DNA of 64,000 bases from Mesorhizobium sp. CAU 1732 (GCF_039888675.1 NZ_JBDQQR010000004.1:1-64000); one strand, 5' to 3'; counted from the first letter of the stretch, positions 26,849 through 36,498 are shown. Notes: generated by a model from the sequence alone, not told the origin. Numbers and translations: made by a program.

Positions 26849-28492
26849 TTATCGACCGCTGCGATGAATGAGGTGTTCCTTGAGGCGTGCAACACGATCG
26901 GCGGCCCAGCCTTCCGGAGCAGTGACGTCGAGCCATGCGTCGACGTAGTGCTCTGGCGCAAAGACATGGCCGTATCCCATCGGGGCGGAATTTGCGACAG
27001 CCATGTCGAAAGCCAGTTGGAGCATTGTCACCACCGGAAACCATCGCAGTTGAGGTGAGACATCCGGCCCGCGCGGCGCGTACATCCAGACGGGGCGCCG
27101 ATAGGCGTCCCGGTAGTCGAAGAAGGTGATGGCGTCGCTTGCATATTGCAGGTAGACGATGCGCACCGGTCCCCATGGCGCATCCGCAGGGACGCTCGAG
27201 CCGTTCTGGTTCATGAACCGGAACATCGATCCGTCGCCGAACCGCGGGAGCCACACTGGCGTCCCCAAATTTCTCGCCTCGGTTATCTGCCTCCAGACGC
27301 TGCTTTCAAAAGGCGGGCCGCTCCAAACGGCGCCCTGAATTGGGTCGCCTATGATTTCGAAGAAGTTCGCCGAGCGCTCCGAATTCATCGCACCAAGGCT
27401 GAGCCCATGAAGGTACAGCTTAGGGCGATGGTTCTTCGGAAGGCTTGTCCAGTAAGCGTATACGACGGAAAACAGCGCTCGTGCCGCTTCCGCTCCATAA
27501 TCCGGTTCGATAATGAGAGATAGCGGGCTGGACAGATAAGAATACTGCATGGCCACGCTAGCCACATCGCCGTCGTGAAGATATTCGAGCGAGTCAATCG
27601 CGGACGGGTCCACCCAACCCGTTCCTGTCGGCGTGATCACGACCAGTATTGAACGATCGAAGCCGCCGACCCTTTTCAGTTCCTCGAGCGCCAGCTTGGC
27701 TCGCTGCCCGGCAGTCTCGCCCGCAGGGAGCCCGGCGTAGACCCGGATTGGAGAAAGTGCCGGCTTTTCGGTCAAAGCCCCGATCTGGGCTGCCGTCGGT
27801 CCGCTCGCAATAAACCGACGGCCTGTGCGACCGAGTTCATTCCATGAGAGCAGCGAAGCAGAGCTGCCCGTTACAAACGGCTCTGCCGGGCGTTCCTGCT
27901 CCGGTTCGAAAAGCCCGTCGAGCTCGGCATAAGTGGAATCGATCGCATGCAACGCGGTTTGCAAGAGGAAGCCGTTCGCGACCGTCCAGAACAGCACGAT
28001 AGCGGCTGAAATCCCAATCACTCGTGCAACACGCGGCGGCATGAAACTTTCGGCGAGGTGCGACAACCGACGGACCACAATCGTGAAGAGGCGCGCAAGG
28101 AGTATGAGTGCGAGGAAGGAGACGATGGCAATCAGACATATCTCGATCGAATGCGCTCTCGTGACTGGCGCAAGTCCCATCATTGCGCGGATAGAGTTCT
28201 GCCATGCGCTCGACTGCCATAGAAATCCTGTGGCTATAGCGGTGCATATAAAGGCGGCCGAAATCTTGATTGCCCTGAGATATCGATCGCGCGGCTCCGG
28301 CAACTCCATGTATCGCCACAACCAGCGCCACGCGACACCGATGCCATAACCAGCAGCAAAGCATGCTCCCGAGAGCGCACCTTGAACCAGATATGTCCTA
28401 GGAATGAGGCTGGGCGTGAGCGAGGCGGCAAAAAACAGCGTGCCCAGCACGAGGCCGCCGGCAGAAAGAGACCTCAAGAACCGTCGAGGCAT
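26849..28492 (-). CDS. Membrane-anchored alpha/beta-hydrolase (Abhydrolase_9 family)
   Basis: 547 residues. Four to five transmembrane segments occupy roughly residues 10-170 (Abhydrolase_9_N). The cytosolic or periplasmic hydrolase domain follows, with LYLHGLSLGAMNSERS as nucleophile elbow (Ser near 380) and the usual AVWSGPPFESSVW and PWGPVRIVYLQYASDAITFF segments. This two-domain family is common in rhizobia and actinobacteria. Its substrate is not established, and lipid or ester hydrolysis is assumed. A neighbouring secreted small protein is encoded 51 bp upstream on the same strand. Confidence 0.85.
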   Translation of the reverse strand: MPRRFLRSLSAGGLVLGTLFFAASLTPSLIPRTYLVQGALSGACFAAGYGIGVAWRWLWRYMELPEPRDRYLRAIKISAAFICTAIATGFLWQSSAWQNSIRAMMGLAPVTRAHSIEICLIAIVSFLALILLARLFTIVVRRLSHLAESFMPPRVARVIGISAAIVLFWTVANGFLLQTALHAIDSTYAELDGLFEPEQERPAEPFVTGSSASLLSWNELGRTGRRFIASGPTAAQIGALTEKPALSPIRVYAGLPAGETAGQRAKLALEELKRVGGFDRSILVVITPTGTGWVDPSAIDSLEYLHDGDVASVAMQYSYLSSPLSLIIEPDYGAEAARALFSVVYAYWTSLPKNHRPKLYLHGLSLGAMNSERSANFFEIIGDPIQGAVWSGPPFESSVWRQITEARNLGTPVWLPRFGDGSMFRFMNQNGSSVPADAPWGPVRIVYLQYASDAITFFDYRDAYRRPVWMYAPRGPDVSPQLRWFPVVTMLQLAFDMAVANSAPMGYGHVFAPEHYVDAWLDVTAPEGWAADRVARLKEHLIHRSGR

Positions 28493-28543
28493 GTTAGCTG
28501 GACCGCCATGTTGTGATGCGAACTCCGCAGTGAGCGCATGCTA

Positions 28544-28846
28544 TCAGCGGATGCGGCGGAAATCGACAACCCTGCCGGTTCGTGAACTGAGGGCCACCTC
28601 GAAATGCCCGGTGCCTCGACGCGCGTGATAGATGAAGAAGCGGCCACGGCAATCGATACGCCGAACGTTGCGCAAGCCACGATTTTGAAGCAGCCGCTGG
28701 CCTTGGGCACACGTGATCGCTCTGCCTCGATTGAGGTTGGAGCCAACCATTATGTCGACGGTGGCGGCGGGAGCCGGCGATGGTGCCACCAGCGGTATAG
28801 CGAGGCTGATCGCGATGCCAAAGACAAGTGTGTGCAGCTTACGCAT
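28544..28846 (-). CDS. Small secreted hypothetical protein (100 aa)
   Basis: A clear signal peptide (LVFGIAISLAIPLVAPSPAPA) ends near residue 28. The mature domain is basic with two cysteines (AITCAQGQRLLQNRG, IDCRGRFFIYHARR) and a YHxxRxxxxxxV pattern repeated in several rhizobial periplasmic proteins of unknown role. Probably cotranscribed with the membrane hydrolase downstream. Confidence 0.65.
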   Translation of the reverse strand: MRKLHTLVFGIAISLAIPLVAPSPAPAATVDIMVGSNLNRGRAITCAQGQRLLQNRGLRNVRRIDCRGRFFIYHARRGTGHFEVALSSRTGRVVDFRRIR

Positions 28847-29180
28847 ATATTCCTCTACCTGGCTCCAGCGAGGCCTAATTTCAATAGGGCATCAGCCTCC
28901 TGGGCGAATGTCGTGTCAAGAAGCCATGAAGGGACTCTGCGGAATTTGGGACGGATGGCTTAGTCTGTGGATGCGGAGCCTGCCATGAAGGCAACCGGGT
29001 ACGTTCCGCCATTACCGGCGAAGGAGATCTCAACGCTTTGTTAAGTACGTCATCTTTCTGAGTACGGTGCCGGCTGTCATGCTGTATATTGGGCTTGAAC
29101 TACGGATGGAGGAAGGGCCCGGTCCGGCAAAGTGATCGCGTCCGGGATTTCTCAGGTAGGACACTCTGTGGGGCTCACGG
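28847..29180. other. Divergent promoter region, no supported gene
   Basis: About 330 bases. A stop-bounded plus-strand frame ending near 29134 encodes FVKYVIFLSTVPAVMLYIGL, which could be a membrane microprotein, but it lacks a start codon upstream of the hydrophobic part. No promoter box could be assigned securely. Confidence 0.35.
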
Positions 29181-30272
29181 ATGTTCGAGGCACCAAATTG
29201 GTACGCGCGTAAATACAACTCCGTCGTGGCCCGCACTCTCGAGTCCGATCCCGATGCAGAATTCCGTATCCAGCAGATCGGTACGCAGCGCCATACATCG
29301 CGTCTGGTGACCATCGACTATAGCGACGCGTTCGTCCTCGACTTGCGGGACAAGGGTGGTATCGCGATGTCGGGAGCGATTAATGACGATGCGTTGACTG
29401 CGGTATTTCTTTGGGGAGAAAGTACCACTTTCAACGGGGAACGGAGCGAGATTCCGAGGTTGCGGGTCCTGGGTCCGGGAACGGCATTCAACCTAGAGAT
29501 GCGCGGTCGCTATCGCCTCATGCGGATCGGTTTGCGTGGCTCCGCATTCGCTTCGTTGCGGACAGAATCCGCTTCTCACCAGAACCGGCCAAGCTGGTTG
29601 AGCCCAGGGATACACGAGCAGCGCCTGCCCCCGACAAAGGAACTGGAACTTCAGCAGAAGCTGCTTCGGACAGTCGCGTTCGCGGAAGCCGCCGCACAGC
29701 GCGCATGCGACCTTAGTGCAAGCTTAGGGGTTGCGGCGAACGAGGCGGGCGCTGCGCTCGCGCTGGTGCTCTCCGGCACCGCAGAGCTGCCCGCCCCTAA
29801 CCTCGGTTCTGTCGATCGGCGCAATATCGTTGATGCCACGCTCACCATCCTCGAGGCAAACCCGCGCAATCCGGTATCGGTCAGTGCTATCTGCGGAATG
29901 CTGGGCATCAGCGAGCGGACGTTGGAGCGTGCCTTTCAGGAGCGTCTGGGAGTAAATCCTCGTGCCTACGAGCGGGAGCGCCGACTCCGGGCGGCGCACG
30001 GCCTCGTCCTTTTGGAAGGCGATCGGCTCTCGATTACCGACATCGCGATGAGCTTCGGCTTCTGGCATCTGGGCCGCTTCGCCGGAGCCTATGCGGCGCT
30101 CTTCGGATGCTCGCCGAGCGAGACACGGCGGCGTATCTGGGGCGCGCCGCAGGAAGAAGGACATTTCCGCTTGATCGCTGCCACGAACGGCGACCTTAAG
30201 CCTGTTTCCCAGCAGATCCGCGCCGGTACCGATCTCACTGGCAGCCATTTGGTCGTGTCGGAAAGTGGATAG
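29181..30272 (+). CDS. AraC-family transcriptional regulator
   Basis: 363 residues. The C-terminal two-HTH domain occupies about residues 210-315: NPVSVSAICGMLGISERTLE for the first helix-turn-helix, then LSITDIAMSFGFWHLGRFAGAYAALFG and CSPSETRRR for the second, matching the AraC signature. The N-terminal part is a cupin-less sensor resembling AraC_binding_2 domains (HTSRLVTIDYSDAF). The start is the ATG at 29181. It stands alone, and no target gene is obvious on either side. Confidence 0.85.
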   Translation: MFEAPNWYARKYNSVVARTLESDPDAEFRIQQIGTQRHTSRLVTIDYSDAFVLDLRDKGGIAMSGAINDDALTAVFLWGESTTFNGERSEIPRLRVLGPGTAFNLEMRGRYRLMRIGLRGSAFASLRTESASHQNRPSWLSPGIHEQRLPPTKELELQQKLLRTVAFAEAAAQRACDLSASLGVAANEAGAALALVLSGTAELPAPNLGSVDRRNIVDATLTILEANPRNPVSVSAICGMLGISERTLERAFQERLGVNPRAYERERRLRAAHGLVLLEGDRLSITDIAMSFGFWHLGRFAGAYAALFGCSPSETRRRIWGAPQEEGHFRLIAATNGDLKPVSQQIRAGTDLTGSHLVVSESG

Positions 30273-30595
30273 CGATTGACTAGGCTTCAGGGGATTCTGA
30301 CCGAGAGATAGGTCGAATCCAACGGCAGATGATCACCGCTGATACGCACAAGCGGAGAGTCAGAGTTCGGCCGGGCATGCCGGGAGAACAGAATAGTGCT
30401 CGATCAACATCTAGGCGCAGCCGCCATATTGGCCCGGAGCGGGGGTGGCCCGGTCATCCTGACTGCACGAAGCTCGAATGTTGGACCTGGAAGTCGGTCG
30501 GAGCCGAAAAGAAGCTTCCGACAGATAGTTGGAAGCGCACGATGTCATGATCGCTCGATATCGGTCTTCCCGACACGGGCGGGATAGGAACCGCC
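30273..30595. other. Intergenic region, no supported gene
   Basis: About 320 bases between AraC regulators. No convincing frame, repeat or hairpin was seen. It presumably holds the promoter of the tandem AraC pair. Confidence 0.4.
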
Positions 30596-31666
30596 ATGGA
30601 CGCGCGGATACGCTCAGCCGGCATTCCCTCAAATCCATTCGCCGATCAGCCTCTCCGTTGTGCCATCGACATGAGCACTTCGTCGGTACAGGCCAGAGAA
30701 CAATTCGACCTTTTCCGGAGCTGGCACGAGGGGGTTTTCAACCTCCAGCTTCTAAAGGCTGCCCAAGCTTCATTTCAGTTCCGCCAGCGGATATGGCAAC
30801 TGGGCGATCTGACGCTGCTCTCCGCCAAATGTCCCGGCCCTGGCTACGTTATTAGATGGGAGCATCGAAAGAGGCCGCTTGTGAACCATTTGATGCTGCT
30901 TGTGCCGTTCAAAAGGTCTGCTGGTGGCACGATGCTGGCGGGAAAACCGGTTTTTAGTTGCCTGGCACTGCCTGAGGTCGGGTCGGGCAGCTACGATCTT
31001 GTCGTCGCGCTCTTTCTACCGCTCCCCCCGCAGGCAACCGATCCGCTAGGACTCAAAGTCGGTGATGCTGCATTGAGCTTCCTCGCGGACTACCTGCTCA
31101 TGCTATATCGCTCTCTTCCCCATCTTAGAGATGGAGATATACCGCACATCGTCACGGCGACGAAAAGCCTTATTGCTGCGGCCCTTAGACCTTCCAACGA
31201 CCCCCTATCGGCGGCAGAGGGGCCGATAGCTGCAGTTATCACCGCACGTATTGCCCGAATCTTCATGGAGAGGCTTGCAGACCGTGATTTGACGCCAGAC
31301 AAGCTCTGCCGCGCGGTAGGCGTCTCACGGTCCCAGCTCTATCGAATATTCGAGCCGGCGGGAGGGGTTTCCAATTATATCCGTCGCAAGCGGCTGCTCA
31401 AGACGCACGACGCTCTGGCGGACAGTTCGAACAGCCGAACGATCTCCAGCATTGCCCAGGAATGGGGATTTGCCGATGCCTCGACCTACAGCCGGATGTT
31501 CAAATCGGAATTCGGGATGTCTCCCAAGGAGGCGCGCGAACTCGGTTGGCAGGGCATCGGGCACTCCGCCTGGCTGAGTGCAGATCAGCCGGTGAAAGAT
31601 GTCGGTAGCCTGTGCAATCTTCTGATCAACAATTCCCTTGGGTTATCACTGTCTTCCAAGCGATGA
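30596..31666 (+). CDS. AraC-family transcriptional regulator, tandem paralogue A
   Basis: 356 residues. The C-terminal domain (about 225-325) reads LTPDKLCRAVGVSRSQLYRI for HTH 1 and ISSIAQEWGFADASTYSRMF then FGMSPKEARELG for HTH 2. The N-terminal half has the pattern AREQFDLFRSWHEG and LGDLTLLSA that marks a FeaR/AraC_binding_2 type sensor. GGATAGGAACC lies before the ATG at 30596. It ends in an ATGA overlap with a second, homologous regulator, so the two are translationally coupled. Confidence 0.85.
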   Translation: MDARIRSAGIPSNPFADQPLRCAIDMSTSSVQAREQFDLFRSWHEGVFNLQLLKAAQASFQFRQRIWQLGDLTLLSAKCPGPGYVIRWEHRKRPLVNHLMLLVPFKRSAGGTMLAGKPVFSCLALPEVGSGSYDLVVALFLPLPPQATDPLGLKVGDAALSFLADYLLMLYRSLPHLRDGDIPHIVTATKSLIAAALRPSNDPLSAAEGPIAAVITARIARIFMERLADRDLTPDKLCRAVGVSRSQLYRIFEPAGGVSNYIRRKRLLKTHDALADSSNSRTISSIAQEWGFADASTYSRMFKSEFGMSPKEARELGWQGIGHSAWLSADQPVKDVGSLCNLLINNSLGLSLSSKR

Positions 31667-32712
31667 GTCGTCTCATGCAGGATAATGCACAAACCGAGGA
31701 AGCAGCCAACGGGATCGGGGCCGCCGGGCCGCTGCGTTGTACCATCGATATCGATACCTCGTCGGCGCCGCCCGCCGAACAGTTCGATCTTTTCCAAAGT
31801 TGGCATTCGAGCCTTGCCGACGTCGAATTGCTTTGCGAGGAGTTCGATTCATTCCCCGCGCGGGAACGGGTGTGGCAACTGGGCAGCCTCGCCCTCGCTT
31901 TCATTGAATATCCCGGAACCGGCTATCGCCGGCGCTGTAGCAGCAAGAAGAACCCGGTCCTGGATCATTGGGTACTGTCCATACCGCACACAATCCCGCC
32001 GGAAGGCGGGCCGGCTCGGACAGGGCAATTGCGCTGGCACTGCCTAGCGGCAGCGCATCAGGATGAAGCCGAGGACGACGGCGTGCTTTGCCTTTTCTTT
32101 CCACGGAATTTCGCGTTTTCGCAGCCATTCACGCTCGACATCCGCCCGGAGATGGCGGCATTCCTCACCGATTACGTGCTGCTGTTGCACGGCTCCTTCC
32201 CTAACCGCGCCGAGAACGATGTGCCGTACATGGCATCCGCAACCACCAATCTGCTCGCCGCTTGCATCAAGCCATCCCGGGATTACTTTTTCGTGGCCCA
32301 AGGCCCGATCGATGCGGTCATCATGGCCCGCGCCAAGAAACTCGTCGCAGCAAGACTTGCTGACCGGGATCTGACCCCCGACAAGCTCTGTCAGGAACTT
32401 GGCATTTCACGCTCACGCCTCTATCGGATTTTCGAGCCGGTGGGAGGCGTGTCGCACTATATTCGGCGCCAGCGGCTGCTTAAGACGAGGGATGCTCTGG
32501 GTGACAGCACCGACGGAAGCCCGATCGCGAGCATCGCCGAAAGATGGGGCTTCATGGACCCTTCAACCTACAGCCGGACATTCAAAAAGGAATTTGGCAT
32601 TTCACCCAAGGATGCACGCGCAGCCGGCTGGCTTGGCATCAACGATACATCTTCCGCGGGGCGACCGCACGATGTTCCAGTTTCGCTAAGCAGCATTCTG
32701 ATGAACAGCTAG
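31663..32712 (+). CDS. AraC-family transcriptional regulator, tandem paralogue B
   Basis: 349 residues from the ATG at 31663, which overlaps the stop of paralogue A by four bases. It is colinear with A throughout: AEQFDLFQSWHSS against REQFDLFRSWHEG, LTPDKLCQELGISRSRLYRI in HTH 1, and FMDPSTYSRTFKKEFGISPK in HTH 2. The pair arose by tandem duplication and has diverged most in the sensor half. The gene ends only four bases before the broken end of trbE, so this is a recombination boundary. Confidence 0.85.
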   Translation: MSRLMQDNAQTEEAANGIGAAGPLRCTIDIDTSSAPPAEQFDLFQSWHSSLADVELLCEEFDSFPARERVWQLGSLALAFIEYPGTGYRRRCSSKKNPVLDHWVLSIPHTIPPEGGPARTGQLRWHCLAAAHQDEAEDDGVLCLFFPRNFAFSQPFTLDIRPEMAAFLTDYVLLLHGSFPNRAENDVPYMASATTNLLAACIKPSRDYFFVAQGPIDAVIMARAKKLVAARLADRDLTPDKLCQELGISRSRLYRIFEPVGGVSHYIRRQRLLKTRDALGDSTDGSPIASIAERWGFMDPSTYSRTFKKEFGISPKDARAAGWLGINDTSSAGRPHDVPVSLSSILMNS

Positions 32713-32716
32713 TTAG

Positions 32717-33265
32717 TCAATCGCCAATGCTAACCGCCATTCCGGCCACCTCGGCGTCGTGAGCATCGCGGATCGAGGTCCGGAAACTGCCCAGCACGGT
32801 ATCGGCGTAGTCCGTGCCGTGGCTTTCATCGTCCGAATAGATGTAGCGGACCAGACCCGCCCGGCGCCGCTCCGGCGGCCGATAGGTGAGGATCAGCGCA
32901 TGCTCGCTTGCGTAATGCCCCCTCTCCCGCTCGAAATGATCTCTGCGCTCTTTGTCGACCGCGCGCGTGACCGGATCGGGGAAGCGACACTCCTCCTCAG
33001 GCGGATAGGCGGTGCTTGGAACACGCACCGCCTCTACCTGGATCATCCAGCCAGAGCCGAGCCGCGCAAATATCGAGTTGACCTGTCGGACGACGTCGTT
33101 GCGTTCGAGATTGGTCGAGCTCTCGCTGTCCGGGCCGGCAAAATACCAGCCCGCCAACAGGCTCCCGTCCTTGAGCAACATGATGCCGTTGTCGACCACG
33201 CCGGCATAGGGAAGCAGGTCGGAAAATGAAGGACCCGCGTGGCGGAAGGAGCGAAGCGCGACCAT
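32717..33265 (-). pseudogene. trbE: trbE, N-terminal fragment (VirB4-like conjugation ATPase)
   Basis: 182 codons out of about 810-830. FSDLLPYAGVVDNGIMLLKD and GSLLAGWYFAGPDSESST are typical TrbE N-terminal segments. Homology runs to TVLGSFRTSIRD and is then cut, losing the Walker A/B ATPase half. The start overlaps the end region of trbD as in intact trb operons. The fragment cannot energise mating-pair formation. Confidence 0.85.
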
Positions 33266-33271
33266 ACGTGC

Positions 33272-33513
33272 TCACACCTTTCGCCATGGCGTCGATGTCG
33301 GGCGATAGATCGGCCGGTAGCGGATGTGTCGGATATAGACTTTCCGCATCAGCGGATCTGCCTGGCCATCAAGCGCAGCGCTACCGATCCAGATATCACC
33401 GCAGCCAGGCCGCTCAGCAGTACCAATTCGCGATCCGCGCCCATCAGCAGGTTGGGCCGCGACAGGGCGCGCTGATTCATCGAGACGGCAAGAGGGGATG
33501 ACGTCTCAGCCAT
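33272..33513 (-). pseudogene. trbD: trbD, frameshifted
   Basis: The first 54 codons ([20 protein letters not shown], then a hydrophobic LVLLSGLAAVISGSVALRLM) are one frame. The C-terminal part, ADPLMRKVYIRHIRYRPIYR ending TSTPWRKV, is in another, with the shift near 33365. TrbD is a small inner-membrane component of the VirB3 type. Position and order (C, D, E) match a canonical trb operon. Confidence 0.75.
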
Positions 33514-33835
33514 GTCCCCTCCCCTCCTCCACAATTGAAGGTGTCGACGGGAGCGTGGCTTCTATGTTGCCGATCGATGCGCCCGACGCTTCGAACAACC
33601 CTGCAATACGGGTCGCGCCGAGCAGGATGCCGGCTACCAGCACCACATACATAAGCCGGCGCGCGAAGTCGTTGAGTTCGCCGCCGAAGATCAGCATGCC
33701 TCCGGCAACCGCGACGGCCGCCAAGGCGATGAACCCGGCCACCGGCCCGGTAATCGACTGCTGGATCTGCTGCAGCGGACCTTCCCCGGGCAAGCCACCT
33801 CCGCCACCCGCGACAGCGGGTTGGCTCGCCATCAA
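33506..33835 (-). CDS. trbC: TrbC/VirB2-family prepilin (probably damaged leader)
   Basis: About 109 codons. [23 protein letters not shown] and [21 protein letters not shown] are the two membrane helices of the pilin. The leader has [12 protein letters not shown] with a signal cleavage site. The natural ATG further upstream (MSRNVLGQP, near 33887) is out of frame with this part, and only a TTG at 33835 or ATG at 33832 remain in frame. Either the leader is frameshifted or a short start is used. It overlaps trbD by eight bases. Confidence 0.65.
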   Translation of the reverse strand: MMASQPAVAGGGGGLPGEGPLQQIQQSITGPVAGFIALAAVAVAGGMLIFGGELNDFARRLMYVVLVAGILLGATRIAGLFEASGASIGNIEATLPSTPSIVEEGRGHG

Positions 33836-33891
33836 AACGAAGCAAACCGTAATCAGTGCGGTTGGCCCAGCACATTACGCGACATGAGGAT

Positions 33892-34869
33892 TCACTCTTC
33901 CTGTATGACCCGCTCGATCTGATGTTCGCCATCGGCGAATCGCTCGACGTCGACGATGTCGCGCACGATGCGGCCATGGCCAGGCGGTGTGCGCTCGATC
34001 GAGACGACCAGATCGATTGCTTCGCCAATCACCTCGCGCATCGGCTGCTGGCTGACTTCTGGGGTCAGTTGCTCCAAACGGCGCAACGCCGACTTCGCAT
34101 TGTTGGCGTGGATGGTGGTGAGCCCACCCGGATGTCCGGTATTCCATTCTTGATGAGCGTGAGCGCGGCGCCGTCGCGGACCTCCCCGACGACAATCCGG
34201 TCGGGGACGAAGGCGCATGGTCGATTTGAGAAGCCTGGCCATGTCGACACACTTGGAGGTGTGCAGCGCTACAGCGTTCTCGGCTGAGCACTGAGTTCGG
34301 CGGTATCCTCAAGGATCACCAGCCTCTGGTCTGTCGCCTCGTGTGCGATTTCCTGCAAGATCGCATTGGCAAGTGTGATCTTACCGGACCCGTTCCGCCG
34401 GAGACGACGATGTTGAAGCGGGACGAGACCGCATTTTGTATTGTACGCGCCTGCTCAGCGGTCATGATCCCGTCGCGGACATAGTCGGCAAGTGGAATGA
34501 GCCGGGACGCTCGCCGGCGGATCTTGACGGCTGGAGCGGCGACGACCGGAGGCAAAAGACCCTCAAACCGGTAGCCGTCGATCGGCAACTCGCCTGATAC
34601 GATCGGTCGGTCGTCGTCGACCTCGGAGCCTAGAGCGTGAGCGACACTGCCGATGATGATCTCGGCCGCGCCCGATGTCATGGTCCCCGCAGAAATGATC
34701 CCTTATCCGAGCCGCTCGATGAACAGTCGACCGTCTGGGTTGAGCATGATCTCCACCACGCTCGTGTCGGCAAGCGCGGCGTAAATCTCTTTTCCGAACG
34801 ACACTTCGAGTTTGCGCACGAGGCGACGTTGGAGCGACGGTCAGCCATCGCCCGCGCCGACCCGAACCG
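33892..34869 (-). pseudogene. trbB: trbB, multiply disrupted conjugal transfer ATPase
   Basis: TrbB sequence is continuous, but the frame is not. VRKLEVSFGKEIYAALADTS and VEIMLNPDGRLFIERLG are followed by an in-frame TAA near 34707. AAEIIIGSVAHALGSEVDDD runs to the Walker A motif, where a one-base loss near 34390 splits GGTG from SGK. PDRIVVGEVRDGAALTLIK and HPGGLTTIHANNAKSALRRL are in further frames, and the gene ends with GEHQIERVIQEE. At least three indels plus a stop make it non-functional. It is divergent from repA, as in Ti-type plasmids. Confidence 0.85.
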
Positions 34870-35259
34870 CTGCCGTTCGCACTGTACAAATCCGTGGAAG
34901 CTTGGCTCCCATAATCGTTTCGAGATCCCCTGGAAGAATGGAGGGAACATTTCAGCGAGGGCGGTTATCGTCACCTTATCGAATCTGACAGGGTGAGTCG
35001 GGTCTGACCCACACACGAGCGAGAGGTCGATGGGCGAAAAGAGCCATGCGGACGCCTGCACCCTGTCAAAACTGATAGGTACCAGGGGAAGCATGAAAAC
35101 CAAGATAGCTTTGCTAACCATTTGAAAACGTTAGCGCTCGCCCTAGGATCTGGCTGGACGGTGCGAAAGTTGTCCACGCCGATTGAGATGCTGCTAACCA
35201 AAAAGAACTTGCGGGGCCAAAGGAATCGCCCATAGTAATCACGCTTTCTCGTTCGATGG
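34870..35259. promoter_or_regulatory. Upstream region of the repABC operon
   Basis: About 390 bases between the trbB relic and repA. In repABC plasmids this region holds the repA promoter(s) and RepA-RepB operators. I see a short palindrome GGGTCTGACCC at 35000-35010 but cannot assign promoter boxes. No traI or LuxR-type regulator gene is present, unlike quorum-regulated Ti plasmids. Confidence 0.45.
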
Positions 35260-36498
35260 GTGGGGAAAAGCGTTATTCAAAGAGTGGCTAGGGCAATTGT
35301 GACGCAAGTTACCGGCACAGACCTCGATTTTGACGAGGAGATTCTTGAGCAAGGGGAGTTGATCTCCGACAAGCTCAATATGCTCCGTCTGGAGCAGTAT
35401 GCTCCGGACGGGGAGAAGGGATTACGCCTTTTTTCGCTCGGAGAGGTCGCTGAGTTTCTTGGCGTCACGCAAAACCACATCAAGAAACTGCACCTGGAGG
35501 GCAAAGGTCCCGCGCCACAAGTTTCTGCCTCAGGACGGCGATCCTATACGGCAGAACAGATGCTCGAGCTTCGACAGTTCCTCGACAAACACGGTCGTAC
35601 GGACATCAGGCGCTATGTCCCTCGGCGCCGTGCCGGCGAGGAGCTGCAGGTGGTGTCGATCGTGAACTTCAAAGGTGGCAGCGGCAAGACGACGACTGCT
35701 GCGCATCTGGCGCAATTTCTCGCGCTCACCGGGCATCGAGTTCTCGCGATTGATCTCGACCCCCAGGCATCGCTCTCGGCACTCCACGGGATTCAGCCCG
35801 AGCTCGACAAGAACCCCTCACTCTTCGAAGCGATACGCTACGACGACAAGCGGCGCTCCATCAAGGAGATCATTCAGCCCACGAATTTCCCCGGCCTTGA
35901 TATCGTTCCCGCGAATCTGGAGCTGCAGGAGTATGAATACGAGACCCCGTTAGCCGCTATCAACAAAAGCTCCCCTGAGGGGCGACTGTTCTTTACGCGC
36001 ATCTCTCAGGCCCTCAGGGAGGTGGAAGACCGATACGACGTCGTTGTGATCGATTGCCCTCCTCAACTGGGGTATCTGACGTTAACCGCTCTCACCGCTT
36101 CAACATCGGTCCTTATCACTGTCCATCCTCAGATGCTGGATGTGATGTCCATGAGCCAGTTCCTGTTGATGCTCGGTGGAATCCTTCAGTCGATTAAGGG
36201 CGCGGGTGCCAGAGTGCGTTTGAAATGGTTCCGCTATCTGGTCACACGCTATGAACCAACAGATGGGCCGCAGTCTCAGATGGTAGGCTTCATGCAGGCG
36301 ATGTTCGGGAAACGTGTCCTCGAAAACCAGATGCTGAAGTCCACGGCGGTTTCTGACGCTGGGATTACCAAACAGACACTCTATGAAGTGGAGCGCAGTC
36401 AATTCACACGCACCACCTACGATCGCGCCATCGAGTCACTCAACGCCGTCAACGCCGAGATTGTGTCGCTGATCCATAAGGCGTGGGGGCGGAAATGA
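35260..36498 (+). CDS. repA: Plasmid partitioning protein RepA (ParA-type ATPase)
   Basis: 412 residues from the GTG at 35260. The exact start is uncertain. An N-terminal MerR-like HTH (RLFSLGEVAEFLGVTQNHIK, about 56-75) is followed by the deviant Walker A FKGGSGKTTTAAHLA at about 137-151, Walker A' IDLDPQASLSALHG and Walker B YDVVVIDCPPQLGYLT. RepA drives plasmid segregation with RepB and represses the operon. It is the first gene of an operon with repB 80 bp downstream. Confidence 0.95.
   Translation: MGKSVIQRVARAIVTQVTGTDLDFDEEILEQGELISDKLNMLRLEQYAPDGEKGLRLFSLGEVAEFLGVTQNHIKKLHLEGKGPAPQVSASGRRSYTAEQMLELRQFLDKHGRTDIRRYVPRRRAGEELQVVSIVNFKGGSGKTTTAAHLAQFLALTGHRVLAIDLDPQASLSALHGIQPELDKNPSLFEAIRYDDKRRSIKEIIQPTNFPGLDIVPANLELQEYEYETPLAAINKSSPEGRLFFTRISQALREVEDRYDVVVIDCPPQLGYLTLTALTASTSVLITVHPQMLDVMSMSQFLLMLGGILQSIKGAGARVRLKWFRYLVTRYEPTDGPQSQMVGFMQAMFGKRVLENQMLKSTAVSDAGITKQTLYEVERSQFTRTTYDRAIESLNAVNAEIVSLIHKAWGRK

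Noticed and set aside
28984..29134. Possible membrane microprotein between the divergent genes
   Set aside because: The hydrophobic frame has no start codon before it, and a short ATG frame upstream stops in a different phase.
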